Position numbers and translations under genes: made by a program. A DNA stretch of 64,000 nt from Cercis canadensis (Eukaryota; Streptophyta; Magnoliopsida; Fabales; Fabaceae), in the NCBI GenBank assembly GCA_003255065.1, contig QAOA01000473.1, positions 280,291 to 344,290 of the forward strand, read 5' to 3'. The notes under the pieces were generated by a model. The model was not told the DNA's origin, made no database searches, and was given only the letters and a program-made list of their open reading frames with translations. Positions within the stretch are counted from its first letter, which is position 1. Each line of letters begins with the position of its first letter. Shown here piece by piece: positions 9,564 to 22,401 of this stretch.

Positions 9564-12500
9564 ATGGCGTCTGGCTTAATCGATGACATGTCCAGCCCAT
9601 TCTTCTTACATCCATCCGATTCCCCAGGATTGGTTCTTGTTTCTCAGCACCTCACTGGAGAAAACTACAACTCTTGGCGTAGGGCAATGAGAATGGTGTT
9701 AATGGCCAAGAACAAGATTGGGTTCGTTGATGGATCCATTGAACAACCTGATCAATCAATTACTTCATTGTTTCTGATCTGGCAACGAAACAACAATGTT
9801 GTAGCATCATGGTTGCTGAATTCAATCTCAAAAGAGATTGCTGCCAGTGTGATCTATTCTACCACTGCTTATGAAATCTGGAGTGATTTACAAGAAAGAT
9901 TCCAGCAGCATAATGGTCCGAGAATTTTTCAACTCAAGAAAGAAATTCTCAACCTCACACAGGGATCCTTATCTGTTGGACAGTACTTCACCAAACTCAA
10001 AAGACTTTGGGAAGAAATTGGTGAGTACAGACCAATACATTCTTGTACATGTGGAGGAGTAAAGCCTTTGATAGATCATCTCCATCAGGAATACGTGCTA
10101 TGCCTGCTCATGGGACTCAATGAGTCATTTTCTCAGGTTAGAGGACAAATCTTGCTGATGGATCTTCTTCTACCTATCAATAAGGTTTTCTCGTTACTAG
10201 TTCAAGAAGAAAAGCAAAGGGAAATTGGCACATCTTTAGTTCAATCTGAAGCACAAGCCACATATGCATTGTCACACTCACATCCAAGGACAAATGCTGA
10301 TAACAAACAAAGAAATGTCAAGAAGGACAGACCTCTATGTGCTCATTGTGGCATTCTTGGCCACACAAAGGATAAATGCTACAAACTTCATGGCTATCCT
10401 CTAGGGTTCAAGAGGGGAAAACAAGCAGGGAATGTGAATCATGTCTCAGATGCAAGTCAGCACCAATCCTTGGAACAACCACTGCAAATGACCTCCCAGC
10501 AGTATCAGCACTTAATCCATCTGCTACAGACCCAATTGTCACAAGTTGCCATACCTGATATAAACAATTCTGCAGAATTAATTCCCACTGGTATGATTCT
10601 TTCTGCTTTTACTGCAAATTCTGTGATGAATTCTGATTCTTGGATCATTGATTCCGGAGCAACATCACATGTCTGTCATTCCATCAAAATTTTCACTTCT
10701 TATCAGTCTTTGAAAAACCATTTTGTTACTCTTCCAAATAATTCTCAAATTCCAATTTCAGCCATTGGTACAGTACAATTGTCATCTGATTTGCATTTAC
10801 ATAAAGTTCTTTACATTCCATCTTTCCATGTTAATCTCATATCAGTCACAGCCTTGTTGCAACAACCAAGCCTTACTATCACTTTTTACTATGATTCCTT
10901 CCAAATCCAGGATCAAACCAGATTGAGGATGATTGGCAAGGGTAACCTATGTCGAGGCTTATACATTTACCAAGCAAACTTGGTCAGTCAACCAGCTGCT
11001 GCTAATATGGGACAAATTCATGTTGTTCAAACTTGTCTTCCTGAATCTTCTGTCATAAGTCCATATGTTTTTCATTCTGTAAATCAATCCCCTTGTATTC
11101 CAGATTTACATTCTTCAAATCATGCTCATCTGTGGCATGCTAGATTAGGCCATTTGTCTAATAAAATCTTGAAAATACTCAGCAATAAAATTCCTTTTTC
11201 TTGTCCAATGTATTACACTTCATATTCTTGTCAGGTTTGTCCCCTTTCAAAACTTAGACGTCTATCTTTCACCTTATATAATCATATGTCCGCTGCTCCT
11301 TTTGATCTTATACATTGTGACATATGGGGACCTTATCATCATCAAACTCATGATGGTAAGAACTATTTTCTTACAATTGTTGATGACTGCACTAGATTCA
11401 CTTAGATTTATATGCTGAAACACAAATCAGAAGCTACTTCATCCATTGTTAACTTTTTTACAATGATAAGCACTCAGTTTGGTACTAAAATAAAGCAAAT
11501 CCGGATTGACAATGCAAAGGAGTTAGCTTTGACAAATTTTCTGCAAAAGGAAGGGACACTTCATCAGTTTTCATGTCCATATAGACCTGAACAAAACTTA
11601 GTGGTTGAAAGAAAACATCAGCACTTGTTAAATGTGGCAAGGTCATTAATGTTTCAATCCAACATTCCTTTAAAGTTTTGGGGAGAGTGTATAACTACAG
11701 CAGTGTTTCTAATAAATCGCACACCATCCCCATTGCTCAAAAACCAATCCCCTTATCAACTTCTTTACAGCAAGGAACCCAATTATGCAGCCTTAAAGGT
11801 GTTTGGCTGCTTATGCTTTGCATTAGTTCCACTCCATGCACGCAATAAGTTTTCTTCAAGAGCAATGCCTGCCATATTCATGGGCTATCCTTTGGGTTAC
11901 AAAGGCTATAAGTTGTATAGTCTTCAAACCAGAAAGTTTCTCATTTCAAGGGATGTGCTCTTTCATGAAGATGTGTTTCCCTTTCAGGCACTTCCACCAA
12001 GTGCTGCCACAGTGGATATCTTTCCAGATGTTGTTCTTCCAATTCCTCAGCTTTCTAGTCCACATGATGCAACATCAGGCATTGCCCCTGTACCTATATC
12101 AACTCCTAATCAAGTATCCACATCAGTCACTACGTCCACATCAGTCACTGCTCCTACACCAGCATCTGAACCTTCTACCCTTTTATCCACTTGCAGAACC
12201 AGCAGGACCATCAGACCTCCTACATACTTACAGGAATATGTGTGTTCCATGTCACATCCATCAACCACATATCCTATATAGCATGTGGTCTCGTATGACA
12301 AATTGTCCAGCAACTACAAAAACTTCATTCTCCAGTTATCCACCATTTATGAGCCCCAATTTTATCACCAAGCAGTCAAATTACCTGAATGGAAGACAAC
12401 AATGCAGGCAGAACTAGATGCACTTGAAGCCACCCAAACCTAGACAGTGGTGCCCCTTCCAAAAGACAAACATACCATTGGATGCAGGTGGATATACAAG

Positions 12501-12854
12501 GTCAAATACAAGGCTGATGGTACTTTGGACAGATATGAGGCTCGTTTGGTGGCAAAGGGCTACACTCAACAAGCAGGGATTGATTTCCTCGATACTTTCT
12601 CACCAGTGGCCAAGATTACCACTGTTAGACTCTTGCTTTCAGTTGTAGCTGTCAAAAATTGGACAATGATCCAATTGGATGTCAATAATGCCTTCTTAAA
12701 TGGTGATTTGTTTGAAGAAGTTTATATGCAGCTACCTTTAGGCTACAAGGTTAAGGGGGAGCACATGGTGTGTAAACTCAATAAGTCGTTATATGGCTTA
12801 AGACAAGCTTCTCGTCAGTGGTTCCATAAATTTTCCACTACCTTGATTCAACAT
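9564..12854 (+). pseudogene. Copia gag-pol, 5' portion (gag, protease, integrase, RT start)
   Basis: A single frame from the ATG at 9564. It encodes a copia gag with CCHC knuckle (CAHCGILGHTKDKC, about residue 258), a protease (WIIDSGATSH, about residue 359), the integrase HHCC region (WHARLGHLS to CQVC), the integrase core (HCDIWGP, an altered RIDNAKE around the second Asp, the third acidic residue in VVERKHQH), and the RT start ([11 protein letters not shown]). In-frame TAG stops lie at 11403-11405 and 12441-12443 (tryptophan expected at both) and at 12279-12281. The frame is cut at 12854, in RT, by the nested gypsy element and resumes at 21367. The polyprotein would have driven copying and integration of the element; it is dead here. 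Confidence 0.92.
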
Positions 12855-14974
12855 TGTTGATACCCAATTTTGTCCTGGTCAATTTATAAAGAACAAATAC
12901 AAAAAATAAAGTGTTATTATTATTAAAAGAATAAAAATACAAAAAAATTATTATTATTATTATTAAAAGAACAATAATAAATAAATAACAAAGAAGAAAT
13001 TAGTGCTCTGTGAGGCCACACGCAAGGCAGCAACCCGACTGTTGTTCATCACTCCGGCCACTCCTCCTACCATGCCTCTTGCAGCTTGAAAAGAGGAAAT
13101 AGAAAAATCATCAGTGCAACTTGCACAATTCATCAGCTATAAATAGAGGTAGGCAATGAACGAAAAGGAGGTCGAAGACAGAGATGGACCAGAGGAGGGG
13201 GAACCAATTTCATCAGTTCAGGTATCAACACTATTTCATTTTTTATGCCAAATTTTCTGTTTCTTTGCACTAAACCAAGAGTATCCATCCTATATATATA
13301 TATATAAAGAAAATAGAGGGATAAGAGACACAAAAGGAGAGAACCNAAGAAAATAGAGGGATAAAAGACACAAAAGGAGAGAACCAATTTCCCTTTGCAT
13401 AATCAAATTAATCCAATACCCATCTTCTTCCCTTTAGAGAGAGACTTTTTAGTGTGAGAAACTTTTAGAAAGAGAAGCATTTTTTTGAGAGAGAGGTATA
13501 AAGAAATTTAAAGAAATAAAGAGTGAAATTTTTTACCTTTGTCACTGATAGTTGAGAAATAGAGCTGAGTCCATGAGATTTNGTTGAGAAATAGAGTTGA
13601 GTCCATGAGATTTCTATATTTTCTCCACCCTCTGCCTCTTGTTTCTCTTCCATCGCTGCTCCTCGTTCTCTGCTCCCCTCCTCTGTTCTTGTTTCTTTCT
13701 TTTTCCCTTTCCTATTTGCATATTTGACTTTTCAATGCATTAATATCCTTTTTCCTTTTTGTTTTTACTTTTTTATTTGTTTTCACTTATGGTGTCAGTG
13801 GCCATGTCTTTTTCTTACTTTCTATTAATTATTTTTATTTTTGTTTTTTTTATCCCTTTATCATTATTGGACCGGCTCATAAAATGGGTTGATATGCTTA
13901 ATTTTCTCCATAGTTTATTAATACTTTACTTGTTATTGATGAGTTTGGACTTTAGTAATTTGAATAAATCTTTTTTTTTTTTTAGTTATTATTAGTATAC
14001 TGCTTAGCCCACTAATTTGTTACTTTATTGTTATTTCATTTATTTTGTTAAAATATTAACTTTGTTTTGTAAATAAAATCAAAATCCGACGACGGATTAA
14101 GTTAAGGAATAATTGTGTTGACAATTGTTTTTTAATGTTCCTGAGGTGAGACATAAATTTTTTGGTTATGCCAGAGGTACTGGTGTGGCCAATAAAAGTC
14201 CCAATATCATTTTTTATCCTTTTAATTAATATTTTTCTAACATTTGTTTGCTATATTATAATTCATCTCATTACATTTTATCATTGTTTAACTTATGCTG
14301 GGATAAGATTACCGACGAGGGAATAATCAAATTTAGCCATAATGATGGCGATACTTTAACATTTCGGAGGTGAAGAGTGTCACTTTAGTCTTTCTAGATG
14401 TACTGGTGGACTTAAAGATAGATTTCTGAAAAAATCTTTTACCATGAATCTCGAACTCGTTTCTTTTAACAAGCACAATAAATTGCATTTTCGCACATTT
14501 CGCAGTTATCATTTCAGTTATCAAAATGTTAAAACATTGCCTATGAAGGAATAAATTAGGAGAGGATTGTAATGACAATCGCTATCTCTACTCAATAGTC
14601 TTAAGGCATCTTTCTAGGTTTTGCCAGAGGTACTGGCAAGACTTAAATAACACATTAATCTATTTTAATGACCAATTTCATTCAACAATTTTTTAGATGA
14701 CATAAAATTAAATTGGTAACCGTTCGCTAGAACAGGCGTTGTAGGGTGCTAACACCTTCCCTATACGTTACCAACTCTCTTACCCAAACTCTGATAACGT
14801 AGACCAAACTTGTTTTATAGGCATCCAATCATGCCTTAAATTGATTGGTGGCGACTCCATTAATTTTCTCTAATCATTTTTTTTAATTAAAAAACTTTAC
14901 AAGTTTACAATTTTACACTTATTATTCCTTTCGCCGTCTCGCGTCGTCGCGCTCCTGAAAAGGACATTGTGACA
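12855..14974 (+). repeat. 5' LTR of the Tat-type element
   Basis: 2120 bases. It is longer than the 3' LTR (2044) chiefly because two short stretches are duplicated around single Ns (13307-13385 and 13551-13613), which look like unmerged contig overlaps. It has (TA)n, ATT-repeat and CT-rich tracts. ORFs predicted within it (13133-14578) are not supported as genes. Confidence 0.93.
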
Positions 14975-14977
14975 GCT

Positions 14978-14996
14978 TGGCGACTCCGCAGGGGAG
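14978..14996 (+). other. Primer-binding site, tRNA-Arg-like
   Basis: TGGCGACTCCGCAGGGGAG starts three bases after the LTR and resembles the complement of plant tRNA-Arg 3' end (TGGCGACTCCACTGGGG). tRNA-Arg priming is a known trait of Ogre/Tat elements. The core TGGCGACTCC also occurs inside each LTR, about 120 bases before its end. Confidence 0.75.
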
Positions 14997-15836
14997 TTTA
15001 AGAGTTAAGCCGTTCAAATTTAATTTTACGTCATCTATTGTTGAATTTTGGTCCTTTCTTTTGTGTATATTTATGTTGCATATATATCGTTTGAATTTAT
15101 TTACCTTATTAGATTATTATGATTTTCTAGGGTTTTTCCATCTCTATTTAGTGTCATTTTGTATATTTTTCATGCATCATTGCACACACAAATTCTTTAC
15201 CCGGGTTTCACTTTTTCCTCTAGGATTAGATTTTGGCGTAAAGTAACAATATCTTGAGAGACCATCGGTCTCCGTATAGACTTATGAAACACTCCCGACC
15301 AAGTTGTATCCTTTATGCTTGCAACCTATCATGGGTAAGGATTGGGGACCTTACTAACCCAAGCGTGGGTGCTAGTAAGAACAATTTGGAACCTTTCACC
15401 TATTAGGATAAGATTTAACCAAATTCATGCATATTTGGCAAATTTGGGGGCTTGTTTGGTTCCTCACTCTCTCAATCATATTCATTTAGTATGTCTTATC
15501 TTTGTTCATGAACTTTATTTCCTTCATCCTCATTCATCCATTTCAATTTTAAACATTTTCACTTCACGTCCTATAACTCGCATTTTACATATACGTCATA
15601 GGTATTAACTTCTTCATTTAAACTTTTATTGTCTCATTTTTTTATTATTTATTTATTTTGGTCCATTTTATAAAATACACACTTTTGATCCATTTATATA
15701 TCATATTCATTCTTGCTTTTGAAATTATTAAGGCACCATTGCGTCGTATCGAGAGGATACTGAAAGACCTTTTACTCGAAGTCCAATTTTTACTCGTTCT
15801 CGAGTTCACCTTCAAGCTTCTATTTCATCACAAAAT

Positions 15837-17407
15837 ATGGCTGAACCTCAAAGAACTGAAAATCCAAATCTCAATCCTTTGGAGAAAAGAATTGAAGCTT
15901 TGGAAGGAAATGTCGATCAAATCCTTGATTTGCTAAAAAAGTTGACAGAGGACAAAATGCCAGTTGAAACTCCTACCCCTCCAATACTTGATGGGGCTAA
16001 TCCTTCACTTTCATCTTCTGATGATCCAAAAACGAAAGCTCCTACTCCACCTTCTACTTCCGATCCACATGAAGGCATTCCAGCCAAATCCAAAACTGTT
16101 TACTACCATGTGTCTAATAATGAAGGCGAAGATGGTAAGGTAAAAGAAGATACTAAGCAAACAAAGATGGCTAGTAAAATGGAGTTACTAGAAGAGAAAG
16201 TTTGAGGTATTGAAGGTACAAACAAGTTTGGAAAGGTGGATGTTGAAGATCTATGTATATTCTCTGACGTTTTTATCCCTCCAAAATTTAAAGTCCCTGA
16301 TTTTGAAAAGTATGATGGCAAGGGAGATCCAATGATCCATTTAACTATGTACACAAGAAGTATGGCTGCCCATGTGAACAATGAAAAGTTAATGGTTCAT
16401 TGCTTTCAGCATAGCTTATCTGGGGCTGCCCTTCGATGGTTCCTTCATCTTGACAGAGTACAAGTAAAAGGGTGGAGGGGACTTGCCAAGTCTTTCTTAA
16501 AGCAATATAGCTTTAATACTGATATCATTCCTGATAGATTTGGACTTCAGAGAATGTTCAAGAAAGAGAGTGAGACCTTCAGAGAGTATGCTCAAAGGTG
16601 GCGTGAGAAGGCCGCTGAGGTCCAACCTCCTCTAGGAGACCGTGAGTTGGTTATGACGTTTGTCAAAAGTCTTAAGACTCCATACTATGAAAAGATGCTT
16701 GCAAGTGTTACCGCTTGCTTTTCAGACATTGTAGCTATTGGAGATCAAATTGAGGATGCCATCAATGAAGGTAGGTTGAATGAGCGAGATGCTGCCGATG
16801 GGTCCAAAAAGGTTGGGTTTAAAAAGAAGGAGAAGTGCATAGCATTAGACAAGGAAATTTTCTTCCTAGGGAAAAACAACACCAACCCTCTTATCCTTAT
16901 TCTCCTTACGGAATGCCACCCCATAATCTCCAAAATTACCCTTCATATATGTTATCTCACCAAAATTCTCACATTCCAAATATGTCTAGCTCGTTTCCAT
17001 CATTACCATTTGTGAACAATCTCGCTTCACAAAATACTCCTTCGACTAACCTCACCCTTGCTTCTTCAAACTCTTCCATTCCACAAAAGAAAGAAAAGAT
17101 GAAATTTGATGATATACCCATTCCATGTGTGGACTTATATCAATCTTTATTGAAAAGTAATTTGATTGGCCCTGAACCTCCAACCCCTGTCTTAAACCCG
17201 CCTCCTAAGTGGTACAAACCAGATCAGAGTTGCATCTATCATGGTGGAGCGCCTGGACATTCAATTGAAAGTTGCTATCAGTTCAAGTTCAAGGTGAAGA
17301 AACTTAAGGATGCCGGTTGGTTGACATTTGCAGAAAAAGATAGCAAGCCTTTAGGTCCAAATGTGGTCACTAATCCAATGCCAAGTCACAACTCTGGGGC
17401 TGTGTAA
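15837..17407 (+). pseudogene. Tat/Ogre-type gag, one stop and one frameshift
   Basis: Starts ATG at 15837 (MAEPQRTENPNLNPLEKRIE), with a short N-terminal coiled-coil-like segment and a proline/serine/threonine-rich linker. A capsid domain follows (KFKVPDFEKYDGKGDP, HLTMYTRSMAAH, GAALRWFLHLDR, ESETFREYAQRWREKAAEVQPPL), as in Tat-lineage Gag. Downstream is a variant zinc-knuckle-like segment (CIYHGGAPGHSIESC). A TGA at 16203-16205 is probably a decayed CGA arginine codon. The frame shifts near 16838-16860 and continues to a stop at 17405. Gag would form the particle; the element has no pol after it. Confidence 0.88.
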
Positions 17408-18819
17408 AAGAATCTTTAGGAGTTTTAGGAATGTTGAACAATGTCCACATCTTATGTTTATCTTTTCAATGTTTTGTTTAAAGTCTTATTTCCATTTGAG
17501 TGGTATGGTGGATACTTTTCTTTTTCAATGAATGAAGTTCAACTCCTTTCAATTTTGTTTCTTAATTACTCTATAACCTTTTTCCCTGAGCTTCTTATTA
17601 TTGTCCAAAGAAAAAAAATCAATTGATCAGTTTATACTCATCCATAAATAGTAGTTTGTCCCTAAATTAAGGTTATCAAAATGGATAGTCATGAGTTAAA
17701 AGGAAGATTGGCCATTTTGCTACTATCCTCACAAATTTTCATCATTCGTTGTCCTCTTTGAGCTTAAATCTTTATTTCAAAACATACCAAGACAAGGATC
17801 ACCCCATATCGGGGCTTTCTTTTAAAATATGCCAAGACAAGGATCACTCTCATACTAGTGGTTGCAATAATAAAGTTTTGATATGATCATTTGAAAAATT
17901 GCAAGAGTATTGGATACAAAGTAGTAATATATGCCTTAAGGCGTATGCCAAAATTCGATAAAAAAAAAACAAAACAAAAAAGCTTACCAAGTATTAGCAG
18001 TGAGTTACTTTGGAACTAATCCTTGATCTTTCTTAACCCATAAAATAGCTTTTGTGCCTTTTTATCCATTTCCTTCATAGACATGAGCCCTGGCCACATT
18101 ACAAACTTGTAAACTCCATTCTGATTAATGTCAGGCTATTTCATTTTTGAAACTTTAATCTTGGGACAAATACTTTTGATGGCTAAGTTTGATGGAAGCC
18201 ATTTACGTTTTCTTCGCAGTCAAGCTCTCTAATAATTTGTGGTGAGCATTTAATTTTGAGCCTCTTGGCCATTTCCCTAATTCAAGATTATGTTCTTATG
18301 TACAGACCTTGTTTTTCTTTCTTCTTGTTTCCCTAATGTAATTATCATTATCAATTCCGTTTCACCCTGAACTTCAAGTCTCCTTTCTTTTCTTAAGTAG
18401 GTTTTTATCACCAGCAAGGTAGAAACAAGATGTTTAAATGATACAATGATTGATTAACACAAGATTGGAAAGACCATTGAAAGAAAAGCACATTGATAAC
18501 ACGATAGTGAGATTTTGATATAATTACAAGGTGTTGTTGTTAGGTGCGGAGACTTGTTTAAGTTAAAGCTTGATACCCAATTGTACCCATAAGACAAAAT
18601 CTCTTGATCATTTATACTATCAAAATCACCATTCTTCTCTCTTGGCCACTGACCAAATGTCATTGAGTCTATAATAGTGTCCTGATGTGGCGCAATGGTG
18701 GACAAATAAGTTCAAAAAGGGATAAAAATTTGTTTTTCAAATATTTTTAAAATGGGTCACATTTTCATTTATGCATCGTCCATGATATCATTTTTGCATT
18801 CAAGTTTACTTTTTTTAGG
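17408..18819 (+). other. Non-coding interior of the Tat-type element
   Basis: No pol domain on either strand. A short direct repeat is present (ATGCCAAGACAAGGATCAC-like, near 17787 and 17828, 42 bases apart). ORFs here are short and without recognisable domains. Confidence 0.6.
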
Positions 18820-19125
18820 CAAGATCTTGTAATCGTGCCTCTCTTTCAATTTAAGGTGTCGGGTCTAAAGTGTATTTTAGACCGTCATACCTCTTTCAAC
18901 TTAGGCTGGGGCTTGTTCTCATGCTATTTTCAATTTTACACTTTGTATCACATACATTTCACATTCAAGTTTACGTTAATAGAGACTTCTCTCCAATCTT
19001 TTCAATTTAGACAAGGTCTTGTGACCACGTCTTTCTTTCAATTTAGGACGTTGTGTCTAAAGCACATTTTAGGTCGTCGTACCTCTTTCAATTTTAGCTG
19101 GGACTCGTCCTAGTGTTTTGCTCTT
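18820..19125 (+). repeat. Two diverged tandem copies upstream of the 3' LTR
   Basis: Two ~180-bp units share the order: caaG(A/G)TCTTGT, CTTTCAATTTA, GTGTCTAAAG-like, TTTTAG(A/G)(C/T)CGTC, acctctttcaa, (G)CTGGG. They lie about 190 bases before the 3' LTR. Such repeats near the purine tract are common in long Tat/Ogre-type elements. Confidence 0.6.
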
Positions 19126-19304
19126 TTAAAGCATCTCTTATCTTTCATTAAAGATCATAACAAGTATTTTAATCTTTCTCAAATTACCACTTCCTCTCAT
19201 TTACAATTGTTTGCAAAATTTTGAGCATGTTACATAGTTGACCCTTGACCAAAATTAAGTATCATAAGTCTTTTGTCGTATCCTTTCTATTCGAAAGAAT
19301 AGGC

Positions 19305-19317
19305 AAATGGGGGCTGC
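19305..19317 (+). other. Polypurine tract of the Tat-type element
   Basis: AAATGGGGGCTGC immediately precedes the 3' LTR start TGTTGATACCC. Confidence 0.7.
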
Positions 19318-21361
19318 TGTTGATACCCAATTTTGTCCTGGTCAACTTATAAAGAACAAATACAAAAAATAAAGTGCTATTATTATTAAAAGAATAAAAA
19401 TACAAAAAAAAATATTATTATTATTAAAAGAACAATAATAAATAAATAACAAAGAAGAAATGAGTGCTCTGTGAGGCCACACACAAGGCAGCAACCCGGC
19501 TGCTGTTCATCACTCCGGCCATTCCTCCTACCATGCCTCTTGCAACTTGAAAACAGGAAATAGGAAAATCATCAGTGCAACTTGCACAATTCATCAGCTA
19601 TAAATAAAGGTAGGCAATGAACGAAAAGGAGGTCGAAGACAGAGACGGACCAGAGGAGGGGGAACCAATTTCATCAGTTCAGGTATCAACACTATTTCAT
19701 TTTTTATGCCAAATTTTCTATTTCTTTGCACTAAACCAAGAGTATCCATCCTATATATATATATATATATAGAAAATAGAGGGATCAAAGACACAAAAGG
19801 AGATAACCAATTTCCCTTTGCATAATCAAATTAATCCAGTACCCATCTTCTTCCCTTTAGAGAGAGACTTTTTAGTGTGAGAAACTTTTAGAGAGAGAAG
19901 CATTTTTTTGAGAGACAGGTATAAAGAAATTTAAAGAAATAGAGAGTGAAATTTCTTACCTTTGTCACTGATGGTTGAGAAATATAGCTGAGTCCATGAG
20001 ATTTCTATATTTTCTCCACCATCTGCCTCTTGTTTCTCTTCCATCGCTGCTCCCCGTTCTCTGCTCCCCTCCTCTGTTCTTGTTTCATTCTTTTTCCTTT
20101 TCCTATTTGCATATTTGACTTTTCAATGCATTAATATCCTTTTTCCTTTTTGTTTTTACTTTTTTATTTGTTTTCACTTATGGTGTCAGCCGGCCATGTC
20201 TTTTTCTTACTTTCTATTAATTATTTTTATTTTTGTTTTTTTTATCCATTTATCATTATTGGACCGGGCCCATAAAATGGGTTGATATGCTTAATTTTCT
20301 CCATAGTTTCTTAATACTTTACTTGTTATTGATGAGTTTGGACTTTAGTAATTTGAATAAGTTTTTTTTTAGTTATTATTAGTTTATTGCTTAGCCCACT
20401 AATTTGTTACTTTATTGTTATTTCATTTATTTTGTTAAAATATTAACTTTGTTTTGTAAATAAAATCAAAATCCAACGACGGATTAAGTTAAGGAATAAT
20501 TGTGTTGACAATTGTTTTTTAATGTTCCTGAGGTGAGAGATAAATTTTTTGGTTATGCCAGAGGTACTGGTGTAGCCAATAAAAGTCCCAATATCATTTT
20601 TTATCCTTTTAATTAATATTTTTCTAACATTTGTTTGCTATATTATAATTCATCTCATTACATTTTATCATTGTTTAACTTATGCTGGGATAAGATTACC
20701 GACGAGGGAATAATCAAATTTAGCCATAATGATGGCGATACTTTAACATTTCGGAGGTGAAGAGTGTCACTTTAGTCTTTCTAGATGTACTGGTGGACTT
20801 AAAGATAGATCTCTGAAAAAATCTTTTACCACGAATCTTGAACTCGTTTCTTTTAACAAGCACAATAAATTGCATTTTCGCACATTTCGCAATTATCATA
20901 TCAGTTATCAAAATGTTAAAACATTGCCTATGACGGAATAAATTAGGAGAGGATTGTAATGACAATCGCTATCTTTACCCAATAGTCTTGAGGCATCTTT
21001 CTAGGTTTTGCCAGAGGTACTGGCAAGACTTAAATAACACATTAATCTATTTTAATGACCAATTTCATTCAACAATTTTTTAGATGACATAAAATTAAAT
21101 TAGTAACCGTTCGCTAGAACGGGCGTCGTAGGGTGCTAACACCTTCCCTATACATAACCAACTCTCTTACCCAAACTCTGATAACGTAGACCAAACTTGT
21201 TTTATAGGCATCCAATCATGCCTTAAATTGATTGGTGGCGACTCCATTAATTTTCTTTAATCATTTTTTTTAATTATAAAACTTTACAAGTTTACAATTT
21301 TACACTTATTATTCCTTTCGCCGCCTCGCGTCGTCGCACTCCCGAGAAGGACATTGCGACA
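19318..21361 (+). repeat. 3' LTR of the Tat-type element
   Basis: 2044 bases, closely matching the 5' copy from its first base. By eye there are about six substitutions in the first 200 bases. The regions duplicated around Ns in the 5' LTR are single-copy here. Confidence 0.93.
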
Positions 21362-21366
21362 AACAT

Positions 21367-22394
21367 GGCTTCTCTCAATCTTATAGTGACTATTCTCTCT
21401 TTACTATTGGCAAGGGTCCAACATTGGTCATTCTCTTAGTATATGTCGATGACATCATACTTGCAGGTTCAAATTCTAAGATGGTTCATTGTGTTCAACA
21501 ATTACTGCAGAAGTTGTTCAAACTCAAAGTTATTAGTGATTTGAAGTATTTCCTTGGTTTAGAAATTGCCCAATCAGCCAAAGGCGTACACTTGTCACAG
21601 AGGAAATACGTTCTGCAGCTACTGGAAGACACTGGGTTCTCAGCTTCAAAGCCTTTGTCAGTTCCAATGGAACCCAACCTCAAACTTAACAGAACTGATG
21701 GGGATCTAGTGTCTAATGCTTCCATGTACAGAAGGTTGATTGGTTGCCTTATGTATCTCACCATTTCAAGGCCTGATATCAGTTATGTTGTTAATAAACT
21801 CAGTCAATTCATGTCCAATCCCAGGACTCCTCACCTGAACTTTCTCCATCATCTCCTACAATATCTCAAGTCCAGTCCAGGCCAAGGCTTATTTTTCCCT
21901 TCCACTTCCTCTCTTAAAGTCACAGCTTTTGCTAATGCAGATTGGGGCAGCTGTGTTGATACCAGAAGATCAACCACTGGATATTGTGTCTTTATTGGCA
22001 ATTCCCCTATCACTTGGAAATCCAAGAGATAGCCAACAGTTTCCAAATGGTCTGCAGAAGCTGAGTATAGAGCTTTGGCTAGTGTCACCAGTGAGCTCCT
22101 ATGGTTGAGACAACCCTGCAGGATTTTTGAAATTCAATTCCCTCAGTAATGGTTTTCTGTGATAATCAATCAGCCATTCACCTGGCTTCCAATCCTATGT
22201 CTCATGAAAGATCCAAACACATAGACATTGATTGCCACTTCATAAGGGAGCATGTCAACTCTGGTTTTCTCAAGCTGATTCATGTCAAATCCCAACAGCA
22301 GATTGCTGACATCCTTACCAAAGCAGTCCCAGCAACACAATTCAAATATTTGTTATCCAAGATGGGAGTATTAGACATCTATCTCCCACCTTGA
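21367..22394 (+). pseudogene. Copia pol, 3' portion (RT end and RNase H)
   Basis: Resumes the RT interrupted at 12854 in the same frame after removal of the nested element. It carries the RT catalytic motif (LVYVDDIILAG), a conserved region around MYRRLIGCLMYLTISRPDI, and RNase H segments ([50 protein letters not shown]). A TAG at 22030-22032 replaces an expected glutamine codon. A one-base shift near 22141-22149 moves the last part to another frame, which ends with a stop just before the purine tract. Confidence 0.9.
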
Positions 22395-22401
22395 GGGGGA
22401 G
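22393..22401 (+). other. Polypurine tract of the copia element
   Basis: GAGGGGGAG directly abuts the 3' LTR start, as in plant copia elements. Confidence 0.85.

Larger units (their letters stand above)
12855..21361 (+). mobile_element. Gag-only Tat/Ogre-type gypsy element (TR-GAG-like), nested in copia RT
   Basis: LTRs of about 2.1 kb (12855-14974 and 19318-21361) start TGTTGATACCC and end ...TTGTGACA / TTGCGACA. They are flanked by a perfect 5-bp target duplication AACAT (12850-12854, 21362-21366). A tRNA-Arg-like primer site follows the left LTR and a purine tract precedes the right one. The 4.3-kb interior holds a gag gene and no protease, RT, RNase H or integrase, so it is a non-autonomous terminal-repeat-with-gag type element that would depend on a relative for enzymes. 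Gag sequence and primer type place it with the Tat/Ogre lineage. Confidence 0.93.
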
